NCBI GenBank assembly: GCA_031472005.1
Contig: PZJY01000008.1
Coordinates: 2,542,001 to 2,606,000, forward strand
Reading direction: 5' to 3'
Length of the DNA stretch: 64,000 bases
Source of the DNA: Tetracladium setigerum
Lineage: Eukaryota; Ascomycota; Leotiomycetes; Helotiales
Shown: in pieces, positions 9,180 to 20,189 of the stretch
Layout of the letters: each line of letters opens with the position of its first letter
Numbering within the stretch: the stretch's first letter is position 1
Program-made: the position numbers and the translations under genes
Notes under the pieces: generated by a model
Databases searched by the model: none
The model's input: the letters and a program-made list of their open reading frames with translations, nothing else
Told to the model about the DNA's origin: nothing

Positions 9180-12100
9180 ATGGGGTCATCGGTGACAGCC
9201 TGCAAATGGTCTAAAGTGCATGAAGAAATGACATCCCACGGCGGTCTCCTGCCCGCCGCTGCCTCCTCATCCACTACTCCCTCAGCTGGTCGGGTGAGGA
9301 GTATAGAAGCTGGTGATATCCCGCTCTCGGAATTCCCCTCGCGCTCGTTATCTGCCTCTTCTGCCTCGAGGAAGAAGAAGAATAAGAAGGAGAAGCAACA
9401 CTTGAAACAAACACACTCACACCACCCTCCTCCTCCTCATCGCGTCTCCAACCTCAACGACGACGAAGACGACGACTTAGACCCCGAATCCAACCCCGCG
9501 CTCCTACGTCGACACTTTGCGGATTCCAGCAGCGACGACGACGACGATGCGGACCCGGAGAATAACAATAACGAACCATTTCTGAATCCCCTCAAACGAT
9601 TTCTAGGACTCATGTCCAAAACGCCCCTCCTTCTGCGGTCGGCCCCAGGCTTTGGGACAGGGTCGTATGGTGCAGCTCCCGTGGGAGCTTCGACCGATAA
9701 TAGCGACGAGGAGGAGAATGAGGAGGTCATACGGAGGCAGAAGAGAAAGAAGGGATCGGGGCTGCGGAATGCTGTCAGTTCGGGGACCATGAGGTCGGTG
9801 GGGATAATTTCGGAGAGACAGCGGACAACGCGTCGCAGAGGCTCTATACCAATACCTGGCGCGGCCGAGCAATCGGATGAGCAATTGTCAGGAGAAGAAA
9901 TCGGGTTGGACAAAGGTATGGGAGGTGGTGGGCTACCGCTGGCTTCGGACGACGAGGATTCGGGGAGTACTCAAGACGTCGACGAAATTACAACGGATGA
10001 CGGCTCATCCATTAACCTTGAAAACCCACCCGACAACTCACCATACGCCCAAGTGCGAGCCTCTGTTTCCGCCGTCGACAATACCACGCTGTCGATCAAT
10101 ACACCACGAATGTGGTTCCTCTCCCTCCTCTTCGCTATCCTCGGATCCTCTACCAATCTTTTCTTTTCTCTCCGATACCCAAGCGTTTCCATCACGCCAG
10201 TTATTGCACTTTTACTTGTTCACCCGCTTGGCCTTATGTGGGATCAAGCCTTCAAACGACGAGATGATCCGGAAGAGACCTTCGTCGATGGCGCGAGAGT
10301 TGCGAAGGAAACGGACGCCGATGACTTGCAAAAGCCTGGAGACAGTGCTCTACGAAACTTCAGACTCTGGCTTGGTCAAGGAAGGTGGAACGAGAAGGAG
10401 CACAGTTGCGTGTACATTAGCAGCAATGTTTCTTTTGGATTTGCTTTTGCAACAGATGTGATCGTCGAGCAAACGCATTTTTACAACCAGAAAGTTGGCA
10501 TTCCGTATCAGCTTCTGTTGACTCTCTCGACGCAAATTCTTGGCTACGCTTTTGCTGGTCTAACGAGGAGGTTTCTCGTTCGGCCTGGTGGCATGATCTG
10601 GCCGGGAACCTTGATGTCGGCCGCTATGTTCACTACATTGCACAAGGAAGAGAACAGTATTGCCAATGGGTGGAAGATTACCCGTTGGAAGTTCTTCTTC
10701 GTCGTCTGGCTCTCCTCATTCATATTCTACTTCATCCCAGGTCTTCTGGCTCCGGCGCTGAGTAACTTCAACGTTATCACCTGGTTCGCACCGCAAAATG
10801 TTGTGGTTGCAAATCTGTTCGGCACGGCCTCGGGCCTTGGACTTTTCCCGGTGACCTTTGACTGGGCACAAATCGCCTATATTGGATCACCGCTGGTGAC
10901 TCCCTTCTGGGCCGCCATGAACGTAGTGGGAGGACTTGTTATTGTCATGTGGATCGTTGCTCCCATCATGTACTACAAAAACTATCTGTTCTCGTCATAC
11001 ATGCCCATCCTCTCCTCGCTAGTCTTCGACAATACGGGAAAACAGTACGATGTCAGCAAGATTCTGACCAAGGAGTTCTTGTTCGACAGAGAAGCCTATC
11101 ATAACTACAGCCGGGTTTACATGCCAATTACTTATGTTTTGAGTTATGGACTGCAATTTGCTGCACTGGCGTCTCTGCTAACGCATACGGCTTGTTGGCA
11201 CGGAAAGGATATCTGGAGGCAGTGGAAGAGATCTTTGAAGGAGGCTGGGGAGGAGGGAAAGGGTGCCTATCAAGCCGTTCCTGGATCCACTGGATCTTCA
11301 ACTGGAGTGCTTGGTGAATCTGGACCCCGGAGACTTCGTAGAACCGACTCCAGCAACTTGGATAATCTTATCAGTCAAGAGGATGTTCACAATCGATTGA
11401 TGAAGCGATATAAAGATGCCCCTGGATGGTGGTACCTGTTGACTTTCGTAAGCATGCTCTCCGTTGGCATCTTCGTGGTTGAATAGTAAGTCGATCCCCT
11501 TGCTAGGCTTTTTCTTCCACTTACAAATATCAGCTATCCTGTGCACCTCCCTTGGTATGGCCTTCTTCTCGCTCTTGGAATTTGCGCTGTGCTCTTCATT
11601 CCAATTGGCATTGTGATGGCTATTACGAACCAACACAGCAGTATCTACCTGATTTGCCAACTTGTATGCGGCGCCGTCTTTCCTGGTCGCCCCGTTGCAA
11701 ATATGGTATTCGTCACCTACGGCTACATCTCATCTTCGCAGGGCATTAAATTCGCGGCCGATCTCAAACTGGGTCATTACATGAAGATTCCACCACGAAC
11801 CCTCTTCCTTGTCCAGATAGCGGCAACAGTGGTATCATCTTGCACCCAAATCTTCATTCTTAACTGGATGTTCGCCAACGTCAAGGGTATTTGCACTCCC
11901 GAAGCAATCAACGGATTTGTCTGCCCAATCGCAAGAGTTCATTTCAACGGCAGCATTCTCTGGGGTGTTGTCGGACCCAAAGAATTCTTCGGCCCAAACG
12001 CCACATACGCATCTCTCGTGTGGTGTTTCCCCATCGGCGCAATCGCCCCCATTCTCCTCTGGCTCTATGCTCGCAACCGCAAGAAGAGCATCGTGCGCAA

Positions 12101-12437
12101 GATCAACCTCCCCGTCCTCTTCGGTTCACTCTCCTGGATCCCACCGGCGACCGGTCTCAACTTCTCCGTCTGGGCACTCGTCTGTTTCATCTTCAACTAT
12201 CAGATCAAGAACAAAGCAAGCAAATGGTGGGCTAAATATACCATGACTCTCAGTGCTGCCCTGGATTCTGGCCTCGCGTTTGGCTTGGTCGTGGTCTTCT
12301 TTGGCTTTGTATATCCCGGGTGGATGGAGAATTTCTCGTGGTGGGGGACGGAGATTTACAAGCGTGGGTGTGATTGGAATGCTTGTTCGTTCAAGACGGT
12401 TCCTGAGGGGCAGCATTTCGGGCCGGATAAGTGGTGA
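9180..12437 (+). CDS. OPT-family oligopeptide/small-peptide transporter
   Basis: Exons 9180-11485 and 11534-12437 (48-bp intron) give 1069 aa. OPT proteins are proton-coupled plasma-membrane carriers of tetra/pentapeptides or peptide-metal complexes. After a long hydrophilic N-terminus (about 290 aa, acidic and Ser-rich with KKKNKKEKQ and Asp runs) the family signature SPYAQVRASV leads into the first membrane helix NTPRMWFLSLLF, followed by LRYPSVSITP and many further hydrophobic spans up to the C-terminus. The body matches the usual 700-800 aa; the N-terminal extension makes it longer. An alternative ATG at 9228 would trim 16 residues. Substrate cannot be told from sequence. Confidence 0.9.
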
Positions 12438-13293
12438 GGTGTTCTAGTGACTGAAAATCTATGTTGTGGTAGATGATGAAGAGATGAAATATGCAAGATG
12501 AAGATATGAAATGAAGATGAAGATGGGATTGCATGGTTATTTTGGGATATCAAGGTGCATTATTTCGAGCCAGTGCGGCGGGCGAAAAAGGAGTTTTTAG
12601 AAATTATGATTTTATACGTTAGATATAATTATATTTTTGCATATTTTTGGGGTCAACTATTTCCCAACGAATGGAAAGTAGTCCAAGGCTACCTACTCCG
12701 AGTCATAGCACAGAAATAGGGCTTGTTCTGGGTTGTGGCCATCCATAAATGTGAACACCACTGCCAAAGTGACCGGAGTCTGTACTCCGGCAATAGAGTG
12801 ATGCTTCGTTGCGTGATCATATTGCCGATGATGAAGATCTTTGATTGCCATCATATATAGATTTAGCATGCTTGAAATTTCAAGATCTGATGCACTTATT
12901 AGTATCAAAAAGTTCAGCTAGGAACGGGTGGCTAACGCGGAACACAAGCTTGATGTTTTATGGATTAAACAGTCAGTTAGAAAGAACTAATCAAGAAATT
13001 TGAATTCTATCCTCTAAGCTAAGCTAAGCTAAGCTATTACTCTCCTTTCGATAGTGTTATTGAGATTTGAAGTCCATCAACTTTCAATTGGGGCGCTGAC
13101 TAGTTAACTCCAGAATCTGACCCACTTCTCATCCCACTTCCTTCGTAGGTTCAGAACAGTATCCCTCCCACCTCGTACATATTACTGACTGTACCTTTCA
13201 CTGTACAACATTGCAAATCTCACAGCGTACCCTTATACATGATATCTAGACAAGATCGACAAAAATGACTTCCAAAGCACCTGCTCCCCTCGA
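12438..13293. other. Intergenic with a short AGCTA tandem repeat
   Basis: No gene seen. An AT-rich tract lies at 12595-12665 and four to five copies of a pentamer (AGCTA) at 13015-13036. An ATG at 13265 opens a 10-codon frame that stops just before the regulator start at 13294; it could be a small upstream frame or the true start displaced by a lost base. Confidence 0.45.
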
Positions 13294-15032
13294 ATGAGAG
13301 CTCATCATAAAGTTCGAACGGGCTGTCTCCAATGTAAAAACCGTCGAGTCAAAGTGAGTCAGTTAGTCCATCCCCCAGTTTTCTTTCACAAAGACGGTGA
13401 ATACATACATACCTTAACTTACAGAGGGAGCATAATACTTAAAATAAGCTAACATATCGAAAAATACATAGTGCACAGAAGAAAAACCGGAATGCGCTCG
13501 CTGTGTAAGATATTATGAGAGCTGTACATACTCATCAACAGCGGCTCCACCACAACCGCCATCATTCACCTCAGAAGACTCCGTCAACTCTCCCTCAATC
13601 TCAACATCTCTCTCTACAGCTTTATCCACGTCCTTCATCTCCCTTCCATCATCATCATTATCATCATCATCAATACCATCATCAACAACACACAACGAAA
13701 CCACCCCCAAACAACCACGCTCCCCCTCTCTGACCTTGAACTCCTCCACCAATGGACAACCTCCTCCTATCGTGGCTTCACCGAAACACCATGGGGAACC
13801 CATGATAACGAGGTATGGCAAACTGGTATTCCGAAGTTAGGATTGAAATTTCCGTTTCTGATGAGGGGTGTTTTGGCGAGTGCTGCGTTGCATTTGGCTG
13901 TTGAGTGTGGGAAGGAGGGTGGTGGTGGTGGTGACAGGGGTGATGGGGAGAGGGAGACGGAGAGGGAGAGGAAGAAGAGAAAGAAGGAGGAGTATTTGGC
14001 ACTTGCGGCTAAACATCAAGCTGCTGGGTTGAAGGGGTATAGGTATATTTTGGCGGAGAAGGCGGCCGTGAAGGGTGGTGGTGGTGGGAAGGGTGGGGAT
14101 GATGATGTGAGGGACGATGAAGAGGTGGAGGAGAATAGCTATGCCATGATTACGTTTGGACATTTGATTTTGACGTATTCTTTTGTGGTTCCGAGTTGTA
14201 ATAGTGGTATTCCGGAGTGGATTAGTTTGATTAGGGGGGCTAGAAAGGTTTGTTTGTCCTTTTCATATATATATATATATCTCAATTTTCTATTTTGCAC
14301 ACATCTTTCTTTTTCTTCCAAATACATTTTTTTTCTTTCCGAATTAGATAAGGTTCTTATTTTATAAATTTGAAGAAGAAAACAAAATTACTCACAAAGA
14401 CAAACCAGACCCTTCGCGAAATCAAACTCGCTGGCATCGACCGCCACGCCCACGAAGCCTACGTCTATGAAGCAAAACGCTACCTGGACCATCTCCTCGA
14501 CTTGAACACACCCCCAACTAGCGGCGGCATCGACACGGCCTTCAATAAAGAGGACTGGGTCTTCGTCATGCTCCTGCTCCGTCTCACCTCTCACCCCACC
14601 CTCCCAGCATCAGAAAAATCCATCTACACCGCCGCCATCACCCTCCTCCGTCGCGCCTACGCCCTGCACTTCCAACCTCCCCATATCATCCCCGCCCCAC
14701 CGCCCGGAATGAGATTCGCGCTTAGTATGTGGGGTGAGTGTGTGTCTGATGAGTTTATGGTGAGGTTGGAGGAGAGAAGGCCGCTTGCTTTGGTGGTGTT
14801 GGCGTATTTGACACCGGCGATTAAGAGGTGTGAGTATTGTTGGTATATGAAGGGGGAAGGGGAGAGGATTTTGGAGGATGTGGAGAAGAGGTTGGAGGGG
14901 GGTGAGTGGAGGGGTTGGGTGGAGTGGCCGAGGACGTTGATTGAGAATATTGACAAGAGGAGTGTGTCGAGGGAGGGGGAGATGGAGAGGGAGAGGGAAA
15001 GAGAGGCGAGTGTTGTTATGGATGGTTGTTGA
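13294..15032 (+). CDS. Zn2Cys6 transcription factor, fungal-specific C-terminal type (one apparent frame break)
   Basis: Exons about 13294-13353, 13472-14247 and 14409-15032. The cluster is split by intron 1: HHKVRTGCLQCKNRRVK in exon 1, then CTEEKPECARC in exon 2, giving C-x2-C-x6-C-x6-C-x2-C-x6-C. A Ser/Pro-rich linker follows, then SDLELLHQWTTSSY, typical of the regulatory domain of this regulator class. The frame changes between the cluster and that motif; no AG acceptor exists in the interval, and one extra base in the C5 run at 13703-13709 would join the two parts (486 aa). A long Gly/Arg/Glu-rich insert lies at about 13915-13985. The third acceptor could instead be at 14399. Target genes unknown; no metabolic cluster adjoins it. 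Confidence 0.75.
14264..14281. repeat. (TA)n microsatellite within intron 2
   Basis: About eight TA dinucleotides inside the second intron of the Zn2Cys6 gene. Confidence 0.8.
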
Positions 15033-15925
15033 GTGTTGTTACGGATGGTTTTGAGTGTGTGTATGGGTAAGGTAGGTAAGTTAGGTGGGCTGGGATTGAA
15101 ATGGGGTGATGAAGTTATGAATTGGGTATGATATTGTAATAAGGAAGTTGGGCCTCACCGGTCTTGAATTTCTCCCTGGAGCGAAATAAAATTTAGATAG
15201 AAGTTGGGGAATTCACTGCACTGTACACTACCGGTATTTGCTGAAAGTATTGAAGGTTGAAATTTGATGAAAATCAAATACTGTCCAATTTCAACCACAG
15301 AGCTTTGACATAAAACGTATCAAGGAGGAAATCCGTATTTACTCTATGATTACCTACGTACTAAGAAGCCGATTCCCTCCGGTACTTGTTTTGGAGATCA
15401 AGGCTTGAAAGCAAGTGTATAATCAGAACGGTTTTGAAGATTGACATCTATTGTCTCCCATTGATAGGTCTTGGTTTTAAGAAATGTTAAAGGTAGATTA
15501 CTAGGATTTTGCGAATATCAATATCACTATCAATATCGATATCAGGAGCATGACCGCCCAGGAAGTTTATGAGAACAACCGAAAGTTCCGAACCTAGATT
15601 ATTACGAGACAAATACTAATGAACGAAAATCTTGATAAAGGTAGCAAACTAGAAATATCGAATCGGAAGGTGCAAGAAGAGACCTATTTGTAATCCCTCG
15701 TTTTGGGTTTGTGATTAGTTCAGCCATTTTACCCCTCAGATGACGATATTCCCTGCCCTCCCCTCATCCAACGCCCTTTAAATATCACAAGCAAAAGATC
15801 ACCACCACAAATTTTACAATATTTCTCCATAATCCCAATCGCAAAAGGCTCGAAAAGATTCAAGCAATCACCAACACTTGCAAGCTGAGAGTATATCAGA
15901 GAACAGACAGCAAATAACTGCAAAA
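15033..15925. other. AT-rich intergenic
   Basis: No gene seen. A short ATATC/GATAT-rich patch lies at 15517-15545. The rest is the 3' flank of the regulator and the leader of the DUF427 gene. Confidence 0.5.
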
Positions 15926-16702
15926 ATGACAAAGGGAAAGGCAACAGCTACTGTCTCTGGCCGTATTATCGCTGAGACGGATGAGTATGAGATTGTGGAG
16001 GGCAATGTATACGTACGTACCTCTTATGTTATGCTGACAACCAGGCTTTTTGTTACTTACCAATCCCAAGAGACATGTTTTGTCAGTGTGTTCACGTACT
16101 ACGAACAGTTGGCTGATTTGATTTACTCATAGTTCCCACCATCGTATGTACCTAAAATACTCCCGAAAATAGCGTAAAGATTGAGAGAATGAAGCACAGT
16201 TTCCAGAAGCGTGGAAGATTCAAGATTTGTGTATGTGGTGTGAGACTCTGTTTGCTGACATATTGGAATCGCTTGAAGATCAGTGAATCAATCCCTCCTC
16301 AGCAAGACGGATCATACCACTCATTGTGGATGGAAGGGCGATGCAAAGTATTACAGTATCAATCTTGACAGTATGTATATCCATCCCCTCATCTGCCTAT
16401 CGTCGTCATTGCAATAGCCAAGATGAAGCTAATATACGTTTTGCTCTAACACAGAGACGGAGTTGAAGAATGCAGCTTGGTATTATCCAGAGCCTTATGA
16501 GAAGGCAAAGAATATCAAGGATTACGTTGCGTTCTGTAAGTTGATGCTTTTTCTTGTTTTACTTTATCTTGGTCTTTGGATCTGCGAGGTCGTTGGAGGG
16601 TTCTTGATATCCTCTGGGGCTTCCATGGTTCAGGCCAGGAATCAACTAGAAAGTGCTGATTCTTGGGTAGACAAAAATATTGTCACTGTTACGAATGAGT
16701 AA
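15926..16702 (+). CDS. DUF427 small protein, five exons including an 11-nt micro-exon
   Basis: Exons 15926-16012, 16133-16143 (11 nt), 16279-16370, 16455-16535 and 16671-16702 add up to 303 nt, 100 aa, the normal size of a single DUF427 domain. Seen in order: DEYEIVEGNVYFPPSSVN, HTTHCGWKGDA, then AAWYYPEPYEKAKNIKDYVAFYK. These are the conserved blocks of the family; the YFPPSS block is only made if the micro-exon is included. The family folds as a small beta-barrel-like domain of unknown biochemical role, sometimes linked to nucleotidyl-transfer or metabolite binding in annotation, but not established. The intron-2 acceptor is an AAG, weaker than usual. Confidence 0.85.
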
Positions 16703-17240
16703 TGGATTTGAGGGAATGTTTGGAGGTGGTGTGAGGAGAGAGGAGCTGGGGAACTGTTAGGAGTTCGTCGTTTGGTAGGATGGTCAAGTCAGAGAGTAGT
16801 TTTAGTAATTATCAAACGGGATATATTCTCTCCTCTTCATCATTGTCTGGTTAGGTATGAATTACATGTGCAAATTTGAACCTGTCAATTTCATATTGAA
16901 AGCTTGGATCGTAATATTGCATCGCTTTCGTGGTAGCGTTACATTCTTCTATGGAAGTTGGAGCAGAGGGAGCAATATTTGGCAGCAGAAGTCGACCACT
17001 AAATTAAAATATTGAGGTCTAAGGAAATGCTCTCAAAAATAATAATAAATATAACAATGAAACAATCATAATAAAAATTAGACGAGATGAGATAGAAGTT
17101 GTCTTTGGTGATGTTCGACAGCTTGTGAGGTTGGAATCGCGCTCCACACACGTTCCCACTTCCGTCGCGTCTCCCAGCTCTTGAAAACCTCCTCCCGCAA
17201 CACTAACCACACCCAATATCCCAACCACCTCAGGCTGAAC
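16703..17240. other. Intergenic between DUF427 and NSE1
   Basis: No gene seen; a short AT-rich run (17030-17075) precedes the NSE1 leader. Confidence 0.5.
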
Positions 17241-18438
17241 ATGGATCGCGATGAATCCGACCCGGCCAATGGCCAATACAATGATACCAATCGCGCCTTT
17301 TTACAAGCCCTCCTCGCGCGAGGAGCTCTTACAGTGACGGAAGGAAAGGCATTGCTTGCAGCCATTTTCACCGCAAACGATGGTTTGTTCGAAGAAGCCC
17401 CCATCTAAAATAGGCCATATTTGAACTCACCAACACAGGACGAGAAACCCGCGTAGAAGATGTCACCGAAGAAGACTTCCTCTCTTACATCTCCGCCGCC
17501 GCTGATGCGATATCTCCCTACGACTACGAAATCCGAAGCACACAGCACCAAGTCACGAAAAAACGTACGTTTGCGCTCGTCAATAGTAACAGCGATGCCC
17601 TCACACAACTAGCGACTACTCGAACACCAGAGGAGATACTTTATATCAGACGCTTACTAGACGGCATGTTTGATGGTCTCAATCGCAAAGGCAAAGAAGT
17701 CATGGCGATTACCGGCATGCAAGCTGGCCAGAGCTCCCTGAGGAAGGGAAGTGGAAAGAATATTGTGGGCGATGGTACACAATCGATTGATAAAGGCGTT
17801 ACGCAAGATCAAGTCGAGAAAATACTTGAACAGTTGGTTGGTGAAAATTGGCTGGAAAGAAGCAAGGCTGGCTTTTACTCTCTCTCTCCACGCGCCTTGA
17901 TGGAGTTGAGGCATTGGCTAGTCATCACGTTTAATGACGAAGAAGTGGAACCGAATGAGTGGCAGAGAATCAAGAACTGTGAGGCTTGTAGGGATATTAT
18001 TACCGTTGGGCAGAGATGCTCGAACATGGAGTGTAATGTGCGACTTCACAATATCTGCGAGACGGCGTACTTTAATTCGAGACCGGCGAAGAAGTGCCCA
18101 ACGTGTAAGACGGATTGGGCGGGGAATCGATATGTGGGGAGAAGGCGATTACGACGACGGATGATTATTTGAGGGGGAAGAGGAGGAGTGGTGTGGCGAC
18201 GAGGGCCCAAGAAGAGGAGGTGGAAGAAGAGGAAGAGGAAGAGCGAGATGAGCCAGCAGGCAGGAAAAGAAAAGGTGGTGGAGCTCCTCGAACTCAAGAG
18301 GCTGCTTCAGAAGAAGAAGAAGAGGAGGAGGAGGAGGAGGAGGAGGAACCGGAACCTTCAGCTCGCAGGAAGAAAAGTAGGCGGGCTAGAGAGGAGCCAT
18401 CAGAGGATGAGGATGCCGAGGGGGAAGAGGATGATTGA
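17241..18438 (+). CDS. NSE1: Nse1, RING-like subunit of the SMC5/6 complex (one apparent frame break)
   Basis: Exons 17241-17382 and 17439-18438. Nse1 is a nuclear E3-like subunit of the SMC5-SMC6 complex acting in recombination repair with Nse3 and Nse4. Residues about 10-215 carry the winged-helix region (FLQALLARGALTVTEGKALL; TPEEILYIRRLLDGMF; VEKILEQLVGENWLE). The C-terminal variant RING is complete: CEACRDIITVGQRC, then MECNVRLHNIC, then CPTCKTDW. Just after it the frame breaks at the G4 run near 18136-18139. Without a correction the protein ends at 18172. With one more G it reads GEKAITTTDDYLRGKR and runs on to an acidic Glu-rich tail ending at 18438 (380 aa), as family members do. A 47-bp GT..AG alternative exists but would remove that conserved stretch. 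Confidence 0.88.
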
Positions 18439-20189
18439 ACACGACTTAATGATGTACGAATCTGGACATGATGGTATGAATGAAACTCGTGGGTTTCCAA
18501 TCTATAGAAGGCGCTGCAAAGCCCAGGTTTTCTAATGACAACAACTTATCAAAGAATCGGTCGCTCGTTTCCAATCAGAGGTATGCTCACCAGTCTTGTT
18601 CATTGAAGATGAGTGAATAGCAATAACCTGACAGCATCGACACTGTCAAAAATTATCAAAAGGTTTCGTATATCCCCGAGTCCCACGATATCATATACTA
18701 ATACGGAGATATAGTGATAGGTACGCATATACTCGCACTTGAAATTCATTTCTCAAACCTTCGTCGAAAACCTCAGACTCTCGTTAATTGCCTGGTTGGG
18801 CTGAAGCATACTTGCTATAGCTACGCATGCCCGAACCTGTTCACCACAATCAAGCCGACTAGGTCGAGACAATTCTTATCGTCCTTTCAAAACGATTGAT
18901 TTTAATCTCAAGCCCTGCCTAATCGTTCAAACATGGAAACAGATTTCTTATCCAGGCAGATCATCTTCTGCTCTATGATAGAAATTCCAGGGACGACAAT
19001 CCTTTCGGCTTCTCAACATGTGCACAACTTCAGATCTAAATAATACAGCCGTCAGAGAAGGGCGATCATTATTTCGACGCAAACTCTTCGTGAGAATGAG
19101 GCTGGCTGATGTTGAGATACATTACAGCCACTAGAAAAATAGTTGTATGTCAGCTCCCCCACATCTGCTTAGACCCACATTGAGTTTTCCTTCCCCGCCA
19201 GTTAATCTAATGATTGCTAAATACTATAAAATAGACTCTGGTAGTTTTTGTGCCTGACTTGCCTGCTCGGGGGAACAGGAAAGAGGTTCTCTGGAGGCCT
19301 CAGCCGAGACAAGCATGAAAACGTACGCTGTCCGCTCTTCGCTCGACCATGGTGTCCAAAGTTTCTCACAGCTGGTAAATCGAGCACAGGTTGTGGAATT
19401 GTTTTCGAGCTTCCGTATTCGATCTGGAGTGTGGGGGAGGAGCTGGTTTGGGTTTTGTTCCGTCAACAGAACAACTGCCGGAGTCCGGCACACCAGCAAG
19501 ATCAAAGTAGGAGCCTTACTTCAAGGCCGAAGTGAAAAAGCTTCAAGTATCACAACAATGACGAAGCATCGCACTGCAAGTCTCTCAAAATGGCTCTGTG
19601 TCACTAAATGACGAGTCACGTGAACGGTAGATGGTGGAAATCAAGGAAAGTCTTGGCTTCACGTTCTCGAAGCTCTATTCGATGCCACAACACCTCGGCC
19701 AAATCTCTTGGGACACCGCAACAATATTGATGAGATACAATCCCAAAACAATTGGTCAAGTGCCAGATGACACCCCCTCGGATTTTTGAAGCATCCACTA
19801 AGATAGATCGCCGTCTAGGTTAATCAAGGTAGTTGATCGGATGACTTATCTCGTTGGTGATTCTACTATCCAGTCAGTGCGTTAAGCATGTAACGACATG
19901 TAACCTTATCATATATCGCGGACTAAGTGGTCCAAAGAGGAAAGAAGGTTTGTTTTCTTCTGAGAAATGGCGGAAAGTAAGCGGCTATTCGTGCCCTCCT
20001 ACTATACTGTACGCCCAACGATTGCCAGCTCGTCCTACAGTAGCGTAATAATGGGGGTACTGAGTGTGTGTGTTCATTCAGTGGTTGAGGAGGAGGAGGG
20101 TGGTATATCTGCCCGCGCTTTCGCTCTTTTCTGTCGCGCCTTTTTCAGCTCGAACTGTCGTGTTTTCTCGCTGCATTGCTCCATTCATC
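18439..20189. other. 1.75 kb with no recognisable gene
   Basis: The frames here are short, overlap on both strands and show no domain or intron-compatible continuation. No inverted repeats or transposase fragments were seen. The last part is the ceramidase promoter. It may hold decayed sequence or a non-coding transcript, but nothing supports either. Confidence 0.45.

Noticed and set aside
13015..13036. AGCTA pentamer repeat as a telomere-like or centromeric element
   Set aside because: Only four to five units and not the fungal TTAGGG type; a simple microsatellite.
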